DNA from: Paenibacillus sophorae
Lineage (GTDB): Bacteria > Bacillota > Bacilli > Paenibacillales > Paenibacillaceae
DNA: 64,000 nt
NCBI RefSeq assembly: GCF_018966525.1
Contig: NZ_CP076607.1
Location: 682,001-746,000, forward strand
Direction: 5' to 3'
This document shows positions 37,782 through 46,412 of the stretch, one piece after another. How positions within the stretch are numbered: the first letter of the stretch is position 1; each line of letters starts with the position of its first letter. Position numbers and translations under genes: made by a program. A model generated the notes under the pieces. It saw only the letters and a program-made list of their open reading frames with translations. It did not search any database and had not been told where the DNA came from.

Positions 37782-38823
37782 ATCATGGAAGGTGCTGTTT
37801 GTCTCGCTGACGGCGGCCCTTTCGTTCTCCATGCTGGCTGGGTGCAGCAGCAATAGTAAGAATGGTGCCGAAGATAACAGTAAAGCTATTGCCACTTATA
37901 AAGGCGGGGCGGTAACGCAGAAGGAATTCGACACCGATGTGAAGGTGATGAAATTCCTCTCGCCGGAGCAGGCGCAGTACCTGGAGCTGGATGGTTTTAA
38001 AGAAACGATCCTCAAGCAGGAGGTTGCCTTCGAATATTTGGCCGGACAAGCTTCCGACAAGGCAGAAGAAGAAGCGAAGAAGCAGGCGGATAAGCAGCTT
38101 GATACCTATAAGCAGGGACTTGGCAATACTTATGCAAGCTCACTGAAGGAACAGGGCATTACGGAGGATCAAATCCACAGCTATATGGTGCGCGTGCTGA
38201 CGGTGTATCAGGACATGCTGCTTAAAGTGACGGACGATGAAGTCAAGAAGCAGTTTGAAGCGACAAAGGGAGACTTCACGGTCGCTACGCTGCGCCATGT
38301 GCTCGTTGGCTTTACCGATGCGAACAATAAAGAACGCAGTAAAGAGGACGCGCTGAAGCGTGCCAAAGAAGTGCAGGCGAAGCTGGACGGCGGAGCGGAC
38401 TTCGCGGCAGTAGCCAAGGAGTATTCAGACGATCCCAGTTCCAAGGACAGCGGCGGACTGTATGCGGACAAGACGCTCGGAACCTATGTGGAAGAGTTCA
38501 AAAAAGCTGCTCAGACGCTGCCGCTGAACGCGATCAGCGATCCGATCGAGACGACTTACGGCTACCATGTCATGAAGGTGGAGTCGCGGACGGAGAAGAC
38601 GTTCGACCAATTGACGGACGCAGAGAAGGAAACGCTCAAGAGCACGGTTGCTTCGAACAAGCTGCAGGAGTTCATGGAGAAGGATCTCGATGGCATTATT
38701 GAAAAAATCGATCTGCCGAAGAGCAGTGCCTCTCCGGCCGCTAGCGCGGCGGCTTCGCCAAGCGCATCCGCTCCGGCAGCATCGCCTAGCGCCTCTCCGG
38801 CGGCAACGCAAAGCGCTCAGTAA
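37768..38823 (+). CDS. PrsA-like lipoprotein foldase (PpiC-type peptidyl-prolyl isomerase)
   Basis: The 351-residue product has a lipoprotein signal with lipobox MLAGC, a SurA-like N-domain, a parvulin/PpiC domain (about residues 165-265, including LRHVLVGF and YSDDPSSKDSGGL) and a C-terminal low-complexity tail of Ala, Ser and Pro. PrsA proteins help secreted proteins fold between membrane and wall. AAGGGAG precedes the ATG, which overlaps the end of mfd by 14 bases. B. subtilis has no foldase gene between mfd and spoVT. A second PpiC-type gene occurs at 60.5 kb. Confidence 0.92.
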   Translation: MRSSKSWKVLFVSLTAALSFSMLAGCSSNSKNGAEDNSKAIATYKGGAVTQKEFDTDVKVMKFLSPEQAQYLELDGFKETILKQEVAFEYLAGQASDKAEEEAKKQADKQLDTYKQGLGNTYASSLKEQGITEDQIHSYMVRVLTVYQDMLLKVTDDEVKKQFEATKGDFTVATLRHVLVGFTDANNKERSKEDALKRAKEVQAKLDGGADFAAVAKEYSDDPSSKDSGGLYADKTLGTYVEEFKKAAQTLPLNAISDPIETTYGYHVMKVESRTEKTFDQLTDAEKETLKSTVASNKLQEFMEKDLDGIIEKIDLPKSSASPAASAAASPSASAPAASPSASPAATQSAQ

Positions 38824-38840
38824 AACCAATAGGCCCGTTA

Positions 38841-38869
38841 TGTTATCCCGGAAATAAGGAGGGATAACA
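38841..38869 (+). repeat. Inverted repeat after the foldase gene
   Basis: TGTTATCCC and GGGATAACA form an exact 9-bp stem whose loop holds AAGGAGG-like sequence; just ahead of the real terminator. No reading frame follows it. Confidence 0.6.
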
Positions 38870-38874
38870 GATTT

Positions 38875-38912
38875 AACGATACCGTCCCAGCCGGGCGGTA
38901 TCGTTTCTTTTC
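38875..38912 (+). terminator. Terminator of the mfd-foldase unit
   Basis: AACGATACCG pairs with CGGTATCGTT, extended by CC/GG, and ends in a T-rich tract. Confidence 0.85.
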
Positions 38913-39119
38913 TGCTGCTGTCGGCTCGCTAAGGCAATGTATGCGGCAAGAAAAGGGAAATGCTGCAAATCAGGCGGACAGCGGTCGGCATCATGTATAA
39001 GGAACTGGGAACAGATGAATACTATGGTCAGACAATCACGATCAATCGCTGGGGTTATCCGATCCCTTCCCGAGCAGTAGTTGGCAAAATACTTCTTTAG
39101 AAAGCGGGGCAACATGTGA

Positions 39120-39662
39120 ATGAAAGCTACTGGTATTGTACGACGCATTGATGACCTTGGACGGGTTGTCATTCCCAAAGAAATAAGACGGACTCTCCGC
39201 ATCCGCGAGGGAGATCCGCTGGAGATTTTTGTGGACCGGGACGGCGAGGTTATTCTGAAAAAGTACTCGCCGATCGGCGAGCTGGGGGACTTTGCGAAGG
39301 AGTACGCGGAATCACTGTATGAGAGTACGGGCCATATTACGCTTATATCCGACCGCGACACCTTCATTGCACTGGCCGGAGGCTCCAAAAAGGATTATCT
39401 GGACAAGCAGGTCGGCGCTCTGCTGGAGAAATGCATGGATAGCCGCAAGACGATACTCGAAGTGGACAGCGGCTTGTACGAAATAACGAAGGATCATCAG
39501 GATGCGCTTTCATCCTATGTGGTTTCGCCCATTATTTCCGGCGGAGATCCGATTGGAGCCGTGGTCCTGATGAATAAGGACGAATCGGTTAAAATGTCGC
39601 AGATGGAAATTAAAATGGCTGAAACGGCCGCCGGTTTTTTGGGCAAACAGATGGAGCAGTAA
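39120..39662 (+). CDS. spoVT: Stage V sporulation regulator SpoVT
   Basis: SpoVT is a forespore transcription factor that tunes the sigma-G regulon. The 180-residue protein has an AbrB-type swapped hairpin (MKATGIVRRIDDLGRVVIPK onward) and a C-terminal GAF domain. The ATG follows a weak AAAGCGGGG. It lies between the foldase gene and yabM, monocistronic by appearance. No clear sigma-G promoter was found upstream. Confidence 0.96.
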   Translation: MKATGIVRRIDDLGRVVIPKEIRRTLRIREGDPLEIFVDRDGEVILKKYSPIGELGDFAKEYAESLYESTGHITLISDRDTFIALAGGSKKDYLDKQVGALLEKCMDSRKTILEVDSGLYEITKDHQDALSSYVVSPIISGGDPIGAVVLMNKDESVKMSQMEIKMAETAAGFLGKQMEQ

Positions 39663-39796
39663 TTACTCTCCCCTTTTATTCCCGCTTTCCATTTCGCCGC
39701 AGGGCGAATGCCGATAGCGGGATTTTGTTGTGCTGGGCGATGTTGCGGTATAATATAGAAATTCATTCTATCCAAACCTTATAAAGCAGGTATCTC

Positions 39797-41476
39797 ATGA
39801 AATCACAAGCGACGGGTTCGAAACTGCTGCAGGGCGCTTTTATCTTAAGCGCCGCCGCTCTGCTGTCCAAGCTGATTGGGGCGCTGCAAAAAATCCCGCT
39901 GCAAAACTTGGGCGGAGATGCCGTATTCGGCATTTACAACACGGTCTATCCGATCTATACTCTGCTCGTAACTGTTGCAATGCTCGGACTGCCGTCCGCC
40001 ATATCCAAGATTGTGGCAGAGGCGGAGGCCGAGGGAAGCCCGGGCGAGGGCCGGGCGGTGCTGCTGCGGGCATCGATTGTCAGCAGCACGGCAGGGCTGC
40101 TCCTGGCCGCCGCGACGTATGCGGGCGCGCCGCTGATTGCCGGCTTTATCGGCAGCGGCCGTGTCGTCACAGCGCTGCGTACGGCAGCCTGGGGACTTGC
40201 CATTGTGCCGTTAATGGCCTCGTTCCGGGGGTATTTTCAAGGGCTGCACAATATGATGCCAACCGCAGTGTCGCAAATGTTCGAGCAATCGGCCCGGGTC
40301 GCTGTGATGATTGCACTGCTGCTCTTTCTGAGCAATCATGGGGCAAATGCGGAGAGCATTGCTGCAGGAGCAATGCTGGGATCGGCCGGCGGCGGCCTGG
40401 CTGGACTTGCCGTCATGCTGCTGTACTGGCGCCGCCACCGCAAAGCCAAGGCTGACGTGGCCTCGGAAATCTCGGCGGCGTCGGAATTTGTGACGCCAAA
40501 CCCCGCGGGGTTCTTCTATGAGGCCGCTTCTAGGGTACGCAGGGCGGAGAGCCGCAGCATACGGAAGCTGCTCGCTTACGGCGTGCCGGTCATGCTGGGG
40601 ACGCTGGCGGCTCCGCTGATCAGCCTGGTGGATGTCTTTACCATGCCCCGTCTGCTGGCTTCCGCCGGCGGCGAGGCACAGGCTATGGTGCAGTTCGGCG
40701 TCTACAACCGTGGACTTCCGCTTGTCCAGCTTGTAACGATGCTGGCGGGCTCGCTCTCCGCCCTGTTCATTCCCGCCTTGGCCGAGTCCAAATTTCGCGG
40801 GAACTTAAGCGAGATCGAGAGCCGCTGCCGCCTGTCGCTGCGCTGGTTCTGGCTGCTCGGCCTCGCCGCCGCGGCAGGCCTTGCCGTACTCGCCGTGCCG
40901 GTCAACATCGCCTTGTACGGCGACGCTTCCGGCAGCGGCACGATCCGCTGGCTGGCCTTCACCGCGGCCGGCGGTACGGTCGGCATCATCTCCGCCGCGC
41001 TGCTCCAGGGCCTGGGCTGTGTGCGCGCCCCGGCGTTGCACTTCCTGGCCGCCGCTGCGCTGAAGGCGGCCCTCAACCTGCTGCTTATCCCGCAGCAGGG
41101 CATTGCCGGCGCGGCCATCGCCGCCGTCGCCGCGCAATTCCTTGCAGCCGCACTGAACGTCCGGCTGCTGAGCAAGACCGCCGGTCTGCGGCTTCGCCCC
41201 GCAGACTGGCTGGCGCGGCCCGCGCTGCTAATCGCGGGCCTTGCGGCAGCGGCAGCCGCCGCCGGGTGGGGCGGCGGCGCTCTGCTGGGTGCGGCTGGAC
41301 TTACCGGCCGCACCCTGGCGCTGGCGCAGAGCCTGCTCGGCGTGGCCGCAGGCTGCCTCGTCTTTGCCGCACTTGCCGTGCGGCTGCGGCTGCTGGACGA
41401 GGACGAGCTGCGCCAGCTGCCCGGGCTCGGCCCGAAACTGGCCCGGGCGATCCGGAAGCTGGGCCTGTTTCCGTAA
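39797..41476 (+). CDS. yabM: SpoVB/MurJ-family polysaccharide exporter YabM
   Basis: The 559-residue integral membrane protein belongs to the MOP superfamily (MurJ/SpoVB/YabM branch), lipid-linked sugar flippases. It has the family N-terminus GAFILSAAALLSKLIGALQK and about 14 hydrophobic segments. AGCAGG precedes the ATG. The second half (about 40800-41450) is markedly GC-rich and Ala/Leu-rich, which keeps several false frames open on the other strand. Substrate is not known; in B. subtilis yabM lies at the same place. Confidence 0.9.
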   Translation: MKSQATGSKLLQGAFILSAAALLSKLIGALQKIPLQNLGGDAVFGIYNTVYPIYTLLVTVAMLGLPSAISKIVAEAEAEGSPGEGRAVLLRASIVSSTAGLLLAAATYAGAPLIAGFIGSGRVVTALRTAAWGLAIVPLMASFRGYFQGLHNMMPTAVSQMFEQSARVAVMIALLLFLSNHGANAESIAAGAMLGSAGGGLAGLAVMLLYWRRHRKAKADVASEISAASEFVTPNPAGFFYEAASRVRRAESRSIRKLLAYGVPVMLGTLAAPLISLVDVFTMPRLLASAGGEAQAMVQFGVYNRGLPLVQLVTMLAGSLSALFIPALAESKFRGNLSEIESRCRLSLRWFWLLGLAAAAGLAVLAVPVNIALYGDASGSGTIRWLAFTAAGGTVGIISAALLQGLGCVRAPALHFLAAAALKAALNLLLIPQQGIAGAAIAAVAAQFLAAALNVRLLSKTAGLRLRPADWLARPALLIAGLAAAAAAAGWGGGALLGAAGLTGRTLALAQSLLGVAAGCLVFAALAVRLRLLDEDELRQLPGLGPKLARAIRKLGLFP

Positions 41477-41683
41477 GGCTCCGGGCCCCGGGATTGATAT
41501 ACTAAACCTTACTCATTCAGGTTTGAAGATTATATAGCCGCCTCTTTGAGAAGCTGCGGGGCAGAAATGGCATCTGCCGTCCGCAGTCTCGGGTCTGTAC
41601 CGGGGAATCTGACAAGGCAAACTGTCCCTATTCCCGATTTTAAGACATTCCCGTATAGAGAGCGGCATAAGGAGAGTAAAGGC

Positions 41684-43186
41684 ATGAGCGCAATATTAAC
41701 GGTAGTTGGCCTCGGCTCCGGCAATCCGGACCGGCTGACGCTTGGCATAGTGAACAAGCTGCGGACGGCTTCCAAAGTCTACGTGCGCACCAAGGAGCAT
41801 CCCGCGATGCAGGCTTTGGAGGAGCTCGGCGTGGAGTCGCAGTCTTTCGACACACTGTACGAGTCCTTCTCCTCTTTTCCCGAAGTTTATGAAGCGATAA
41901 CCCAGAAGCTGCTCGAAGAAGCGCGTTCTGGCGATGAGGATACGGAAATCGTCTATGCCGTACCCGGACACCCGATGGTTGCGGAATCCGCGGTTTCCAA
42001 GCTTCGCCTGCGCTGCGCGGAGGAGGGAATCCGCTTAAACATTCTTGGAGGAGAGAGCTTTCTTGACGAGGCATTCGTGCGGCTTGGCTTCGATCCGATC
42101 GAAGGCTTTCAATTGCTGGACGCCTCCGGGATCTCGCGCTCGCAGCTTCGTCCCGAGCTGCATACGCTGATCGGACAGGTCTATGACACCTTTACAGCCT
42201 CCGAGGCAAAGCTGTGCCTGATGGAACTGTATCCGTCTGAATACGAGGTGACGGTCGGCCATGCGCTCGGCGTGGCGGGCGAGGAGCGAATCGTCAAAGT
42301 GCCTCTATACGAACTGGACCGCCAGGAGGGCTACGGCAACCTGTCGCTCATCTACATTCCGGCAGACCGCTCCGAAAGCTTGCGGAACCGCACCTTTGAC
42401 CGCCTGCATGAAATTGTCGGCATCCTGCGCAGTCCGGAGGGCTGTCCCTGGGACCGCGAGCAGACCCATGATTCGCTCCGCAAAAATCTGATCGAAGAGA
42501 CCTACGAGGTGCTTGAAACGATTGACGAGGACGATCCCGAGCATATGAAGGAGGAGCTGGGCGACCTGCTGCTGCAAATTTTGCTGCACTCCCAGATGGA
42601 GGAAGAGCTTGGCGCATTCACCGTGTTCGATGTCATTGAGGGACTGAACGGCAAGCTGATCTTCCGCCATCCGCATGTCTTCGGCGACAAGGACGCCCAG
42701 GATGCGGAAGCTGCGCTGCAGAACTGGGAAGGCATGAAAGCTGAAGAGAAGCGGCGCAAAGGCATCAAGCCGGAAGCGGAGTCCGCGCTCAGCGGCGTTC
42801 CCCGAGATCTGCCGGCGCTTATGAAGGCGTACAAGCTGCAGAAAAAAGCGTCGAAAGTCGGCTTCGACTGGGACAATGTCCAAGATGTGCTCGCCAAGAT
42901 CGGCGAGGAGCTGGATGAGCTGAAGGAAGCGATCGATACCGATGCTCCGGCGGAGGAGCAGATGCTGGAACTCGGCGACCTGCTGTTCGCGGCGACCAAC
43001 GCGGCCCGGTTTATCGAAGCCGATCCGGAGGAAGCGCTGACCCGCACCAACCGCAAATTTGTCGAACGGTTCCAGTACATCGAACGCCGTCTGCACGACA
43101 AAGGAATCAGGCCAAAGGACAGCAGTCTTGAGGAGATGGAAGCTTTATGGCAGGAAGCCAAGGCTGAAGAACGCGGAAGGCAGTAG
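41684..43186 (+). CDS. yabN: YabN: tetrapyrrole-methylase domain fused to MazG NTP pyrophosphohydrolase
   Basis: A two-domain protein: residues 1-225 have the tetrapyrrole (corrin/porphyrin) methylase fold (ILTVVGLGSGNPDRLTLG), and residues 240-500 carry tandem MazG regions with GCPWDREQTHDSLRKNL and the metal-binding EExxE and ELGDLL motifs. MazG hydrolyses NTPs and dNTPs to monophosphates; the role of the N-terminal domain is unknown. ATG 41684 follows AAGGAG (500 residues); the longer frame to 41546 lacks support. Confidence 0.94.
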   Translation: MSAILTVVGLGSGNPDRLTLGIVNKLRTASKVYVRTKEHPAMQALEELGVESQSFDTLYESFSSFPEVYEAITQKLLEEARSGDEDTEIVYAVPGHPMVAESAVSKLRLRCAEEGIRLNILGGESFLDEAFVRLGFDPIEGFQLLDASGISRSQLRPELHTLIGQVYDTFTASEAKLCLMELYPSEYEVTVGHALGVAGEERIVKVPLYELDRQEGYGNLSLIYIPADRSESLRNRTFDRLHEIVGILRSPEGCPWDREQTHDSLRKNLIEETYEVLETIDEDDPEHMKEELGDLLLQILLHSQMEEELGAFTVFDVIEGLNGKLIFRHPHVFGDKDAQDAEAALQNWEGMKAEEKRRKGIKPEAESALSGVPRDLPALMKAYKLQKKASKVGFDWDNVQDVLAKIGEELDELKEAIDTDAPAEEQMLELGDLLFAATNAARFIEADPEEALTRTNRKFVERFQYIERRLHDKGIRPKDSSLEEMEALWQEAKAEERGRQ

Positions 43187-43236
43187 CCGATGCCGCTGCT
43201 TTGCGCGTCATATTAAAACGGCAGTACGGCAGGGAT

Positions 43237-43266
43237 TTGACAACGTATCCAGAATACCAGTAAGAT
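43237..43266 (+). promoter_or_regulatory. Promoter of the HU gene
   Basis: TTGACA (43237-43242), 18 bp, TAAGAT (43261-43266), about 80 bases before the hup start codon. Confidence 0.7.
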
Positions 43267-43345
43267 GAAACGGCGGTTCGCGGAAAATATTGTCTGCCAG
43301 AACGCGTTTCATTACTTTTCTTATTCCTGGGAGGAACACTAGACT

Positions 43346-43618
43346 ATGAACAAAACAGACCTGATCAACAACATATCCGAGAAGCACGGATTGGCCAAAA
43401 AGGACGTGGAGCTTGTGCTGAGCGGACTCCTTGGCGAAATTACCGAGGCGCTGGCCAGTGGCGACAAAGTACAGCTGATCGGCTTTGGCACCTTCGAAAC
43501 GCGCAAGCGCTCCGGACGCACCGGCCGCAATCCGCAAACGGGCACAACCATCGAAATTCCAGAATCGACTGTTCCGGCATTCAAAGCGGGCAACAAGCTT
43601 AAAGAAGCCGTCAACTAA
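43346..43618 (+). CDS. hup: HU-family DNA-binding protein
   Basis: A 90-residue HU protein, a nucleoid-associated dimer that bends DNA. It has the family N-terminus MNKTDLINNISEKHGLAKKD, the GFGTFETRKRSGRTGRNPQT arm region and the FKAGNKLKE end. AGGAGG precedes the ATG. Its stop codon overlaps the rqcP start by one base (TAATG). In B. subtilis the HU gene is elsewhere; placement between yabN and yabO is therefore a difference from that map. Confidence 0.96.
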   Translation: MNKTDLINNISEKHGLAKKDVELVLSGLLGEITEALASGDKVQLIGFGTFETRKRSGRTGRNPQTGTTIEIPESTVPAFKAGNKLKEAVN

Positions 43619-43896
43619 TGCGTCTGGACAAATTTTTGAAAGTATCCCGTCTAATCAAGCGCCGTACGGTGGCCAAGGATGTGTCCGAACAAGGCCGGGT
43701 GCTGATTAACGGGAAGGAATCGAAGCCGAGCAGCAGTGTGAAAATCGGCGACGAAATTACGGTTCAATTCGGTCAGAAGCTGGTAACGGTCCGCGTGGAG
43801 AAGCTGGTCGAAACGACCCGCAAGGACGAAGCGGCCGGTATGTATACGCTGCTTCGCGAGGAGCCGATTGCCAAGAGCAACGGTCTTGATTGGTAA
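43618..43896 (+). CDS. rqcP: RqcP (YabO), S4-domain ribosome quality control factor
   Basis: RqcP works with RqcH on stalled 50S subunits to add alanine tails to incomplete peptides. The 92-residue protein consists of an S4 RNA-binding domain (MRLDKFLKVSRLIKRRTVAK) with a short C-terminal extension. It is translationally coupled to hup through a TAATG overlap and is followed by a terminator. Confidence 0.95.
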   Translation: MRLDKFLKVSRLIKRRTVAKDVSEQGRVLINGKESKPSSSVKIGDEITVQFGQKLVTVRVEKLVETTRKDEAAGMYTLLREEPIAKSNGLDW

Positions 43897-43920
43897 GAGG
43901 CGCCTTAACTTTGTCATCAG

Positions 43921-43957
43921 AGCGTTCCCCTGCATTCAGCAGGGGTGCGCTTTTTTG
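43921..43957 (+). terminator. Terminator of hup-rqcP
   Basis: CCCCTGC pairs with GCAGGGG, with AGCG/CGCT outside an internal mismatch, followed by a T run. Confidence 0.9.
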
Positions 43958-44032
43958 TTAATTGAGCTCCCGGTGATGTTCTAAAGCTCCCGTCCCCGCC
44001 ATAGATTAGGACTAGAAGGAGGGGTACATGCC

Positions 44033-44317
44033 ATGATCGAACCTGGAAAAAACGTAAAGCAGCATGATTTGCATATGCGAAGCCGTAAGGCGGTGGATTT
44101 AACGGGCGTGCAAAATGTGGAGAGCTTTGACAGCGAGGAATTTAAGCTCCAGACGGAGCTTGGAATTCTGGTCATTCGCGGAACCCATTTACATATCAAG
44201 AACCTCAGTCTGGAGAACGGGCTGTTGTCGGTGGAGGGCAACGTCCATTCCCTGATTTATCTTGATCCGGGGGCGAAGGGGAATAATAAAGGGCTGCTCG
44301 GCAAGCTGTTCAAATGA
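44033..44317 (+). CDS. yabP: Spore protein YabP
   Basis: YabP is needed for sporulation in B. subtilis under sigma-E control; its biochemical role is unknown. The 94-residue product ends in the family core LGILVIRGTHLHIKNLSLEN and a basic tail. GAAGGAGGGG precedes the ATG. Upstream, CATAGATT (around 44000) is reminiscent of a sigma-E -10 element but no well-spaced -35 is seen. It overlaps yabQ by four bases. Confidence 0.92.
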   Translation: MIEPGKNVKQHDLHMRSRKAVDLTGVQNVESFDSEEFKLQTELGILVIRGTHLHIKNLSLENGLLSVEGNVHSLIYLDPGAKGNNKGLLGKLFK

Positions 44318-44877
44318 ATCCGGCCGTCCAGTGGATCACGCTGCTGTACATGATCGTGGCCGGAGCGGCGATGGGACTGGCCTTCGACAGCTACCGGGTA
44401 CTGTCGCTGAAGCTGCGGTTTCCCGGATGGCTGAACGCGGTTCTCGATCTCCTCTATTGGCTGGCGTCCGCCCTAATAGTGTTTCGTTTGCTGTACGCAG
44501 GTAACCAGGGGCAGCTGCGCTTTTACGCTTTTCTTGGATTATTTGTAGGCGTGTGGGCATATTTTTTAATCTTCAGTGTCACGGTGCAGAAATTTGTGGT
44601 AATGTTAATTCAGACGGTGGAATGGATATGGAAGCTGCTGATGAAGCTGCTGGGAATACTGATCGGAATGCCGCTGCTGTGGATATGGAAGCTGGCGTGG
44701 GGAATTCTGCGTTTGCTTGGCCGTATCTTGGGCTTTACGCTGAAGCTGCTGCTTCGGCTGACCAAGCCGCTCTGGATTTTTCCGGTCAGATGGTTGTCCC
44801 CGGCCTATCATCGGCTGCTGCGCAGCGCTCCATTTACCAAATTCACCAATTTTATTACCGCAAGAAGAAAACGCTGA
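44314..44877 (+). CDS. yabQ: Spore cortex membrane protein YabQ
   Basis: YabQ is a mother-cell membrane protein required for cortex formation, located in the outer forespore membrane in B. subtilis. The 187-residue product has five to six hydrophobic segments, the last ones unusually Trp/Leu/Lys-rich (KLLMKLLGILIGMPLLWIWK), and a basic C-terminal tail. ATG overlaps the yabP stop (ATGA), implying coupling. The C-terminal 40 residues beyond the membrane segments are specific to this protein. Confidence 0.9.
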   Translation: MNPAVQWITLLYMIVAGAAMGLAFDSYRVLSLKLRFPGWLNAVLDLLYWLASALIVFRLLYAGNQGQLRFYAFLGLFVGVWAYFLIFSVTVQKFVVMLIQTVEWIWKLLMKLLGILIGMPLLWIWKLAWGILRLLGRILGFTLKLLLRLTKPLWIFPVRWLSPAYHRLLRSAPFTKFTNFITARRKR

Positions 44878-44901
44878 CCGTGAAACGGGAGGAACGCTTG
44901 C

Positions 44902-45231
44902 ATGAACAGATTTTCCCCGGAAGAGAAACAGGCTGGCGGAAGGTCCGCTGCCGCGGGCGCAAAGAGAAGAAAGCTGATCTGGATCGCCCTGATGGTGATA
45001 TTTTTCAGCTGGGCGGGATATATTTTCTTCGCTCAAAGCGCCTTGATTTCGGACAAGAGTCAGGAACTGGCCCGGAAGCAGCAGAGCAGCAAGCAAGTGA
45101 ATGACTCGCTGAACCAGCTGAAATACGAGGTGTCCCGTCTGAACGACAACGAGTATATCGGACAGCTCGCACGCAAATGGTTTAACATATACCCTAAAGG
45201 CGAAGTTCCTATCCGGACAGAGCAACCCTGA
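44902..45231 (+). CDS. divIC: Cell-division protein DivIC (FtsB-like)
   Basis: DivIC is a bitopic septal protein that forms a complex with FtsL and DivIB. The 109-residue product has a basic cytoplasmic N-terminus, one membrane segment (about residues 24-43) and an extracytoplasmic coiled coil (KSQELARKQQSSKQVNDSLN onward) with the family end EYIGQLARKWFNIYPKGE. GGGAGGAACG precedes the ATG. Located 24 bases after yabQ. Confidence 0.95.
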   Translation: MNRFSPEEKQAGGRSAAAGAKRRKLIWIALMVIFFSWAGYIFFAQSALISDKSQELARKQQSSKQVNDSLNQLKYEVSRLNDNEYIGQLARKWFNIYPKGEVPIRTEQP

Positions 45232-45265
45232 GCAGTAAGCCGGCAAAAAGGGGCTTTTCACTCTG

Positions 45266-45294
45266 TTGCCTTGCTTTGCTCTTTACTGTATAAT
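45266..45294 (+). promoter_or_regulatory. Promoter of yabR
   Basis: TTGCCT (45266-45271), 17 bp, TATAAT (45289-45294), about 70 bases before yabR. Confidence 0.75.
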
Positions 45295-45361
45295 CAAATC
45301 ACCGCAGACTGGATCTTGACATCTTTGTCTGTATATTTTTAAGGGAGGATCATTTTATTCT

Positions 45362-45850
45362 ATGGCAATTGAAGTGGGCACCAAGTTAGAGGGCAAGGTG
45401 ACAGGCATTACGCATTTTGGAGCGTTTGTAGATCTGTCAGGAGGTGTCACAGGTCTCGTTCACATCTCGGAAATCGCCGATAATTACGTCAAGGATGTCA
45501 ACGATCATCTGAAGATTAATGACGTGGTAACTGTTAAGGTGATCAATGTCGACAAGGACGGCAAGATCGGACTTTCCATCAAGCAAGCTGTCGACAAGCC
45601 GGCATCGGAAGTTCGTCCGCCAAGAGCCCCAAGACCGGATCGTCCAAGCGGTGGAGACCGTTTCGGCGGCGGTGGTGGTGGCGGAGGCTACAATCGTGAA
45701 CGGGGAGGGCGTCCATTCAAGCCTGCAGCCGGTAAACCTTCATTTGAGGATAAAATGTCACGCTTCCTTAAAGACAGCGAAGAACGTATCTCTTCTCTCA
45801 AGAAGAATACGGAAGGCAAGCGCGGCGGCCGTGGAGCCAAACGCGTATAA
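45362..45850 (+). CDS. yabR: S1-domain RNA-binding protein YabR
   Basis: The 162-residue protein has one S1 RNA-binding domain at residues 1-72 (EVGTKLEGKVTGITHFGAF), then a Pro/Arg/Gly-rich linker with an eight-glycine run, and a basic C-terminal helix. Such proteins are general RNA binders related to polynucleotide phosphorylase S1 and general stress protein 13. AAGGGAGGATC precedes the ATG. It has its own promoter and terminator. The glycine-rich linker may be longer than in B. subtilis, where YabR is a shorter protein of about 128 residues. Confidence 0.92.
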   Translation: MAIEVGTKLEGKVTGITHFGAFVDLSGGVTGLVHISEIADNYVKDVNDHLKINDVVTVKVINVDKDGKIGLSIKQAVDKPASEVRPPRAPRPDRPSGGDRFGGGGGGGGYNRERGGRPFKPAAGKPSFEDKMSRFLKDSEERISSLKKNTEGKRGGRGAKRV

Positions 45851-45873
45851 CGTCATACTACAATCGTTCAAAT

Positions 45874-45907
45874 AACCGCAGGGGTCGATCCTTATGCGGT
45901 TTTTTTC
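45874..45907 (+). terminator. Terminator of yabR
   Basis: AACCGCA pairs with TGCGGTT (with GGG/TCC inside) and is followed by a T run. Confidence 0.8.
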
Positions 45908-46230
45908 TGTGCCTGCCCGGACGTTGCTCTGGACCCAAGCCCGCCGTAGTGTTCTTATCGGAGGGATGTTTTTTGCTGATTATTGAAAGGGCATCCTCAG
46001 CCTACCCCGGTATACCTAATATTTTGTCGGGCGGATGGAAATTTGCGACAGCATCTTTGAGATTTCCGCTAAAGCTTGGAGCATTTGCTGACGAATCGAA
46101 ACCTACTGATTGTGGAAAAAATTGGAATGTTAACCGATTTACAGACCGCCGCGCAAGGGAAAAAGCGGTTTTGCGGCTGCTTGGGCGGGCGCCTTTTTTT
46201 GTCGGAAATTTCTTATGGCCGGCCCTCTTG
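45908..46230. other. Intergenic region upstream of spoIIE with near-matches to Spo0A boxes
   Basis: No convincing gene is present; the longest frame (45949-46236) lacks a ribosome binding site and any family resemblance. Near-matches to the TGTCGAA box occur at 46200-46207 (TGTCGGAA), at about 46101 (TGACGAA) and at 46047-46053 (TGCGACA), which would fit Spo0A activation of the promoter just downstream. Confidence 0.4.
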
Positions 46231-46232
46231 TT

Positions 46233-46266
46233 CTGACAAACTTTCCAATTTGGCCGAGCTTATAAT
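46233..46266 (+). promoter_or_regulatory. Spo0A-type spoIIE promoter with a 22-bp spacer
   Basis: CTGACA (46233-46238) is separated by 22 bp from a perfect TATAAT (46261-46266). Over-long spacers of 21-22 bp are the hallmark of the Spo0A-activated sigma-A promoters of spoIIE and spoIIG in B. subtilis. Transcription would start near 46273. Confidence 0.65.
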
Positions 46267-46273
46267 GAGTACC

Positions 46274-46412
46274 ACAAGAAGAAACGGCTTCACCGTCCTT
46301 TCGAAGCTTATGCTTTCGAGGTCAGCGATATAACCGTATCGCTTTCAGGCAACCGTTTCTCGTGGAAATATAAGGCCTATGATAAGAGCGCAGCTTATAA
46401 GGTCTTATGTTT
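46274..46412 (-). repeat. Dispersed two-stem repeat, copy D, in the spoIIE leader (inverted)
   Basis: Read on the minus strand: AAACATAAGACC, GGCCTTATATTTCCACGAG, GAAACGG and, after an enlarged loop region, GGACGGTGAAGCCGTTTCTT, CTTGT. The second stem is longer than in other copies. It fills the space between the predicted transcription start and the spoIIE ribosome binding site. Confidence 0.8.

Noticed and set aside
40702..41313. 203-codon minus-strand frame opposite yabM
   Set aside because: It is a product of the GC-rich, Ala-rich yabM coding sequence; low complexity and no start signal.
45949..46236. 95-codon plus-strand frame upstream of spoIIE
   Set aside because: No ribosome binding site, no recognisable protein features, and it overlaps the likely regulatory region of spoIIE.
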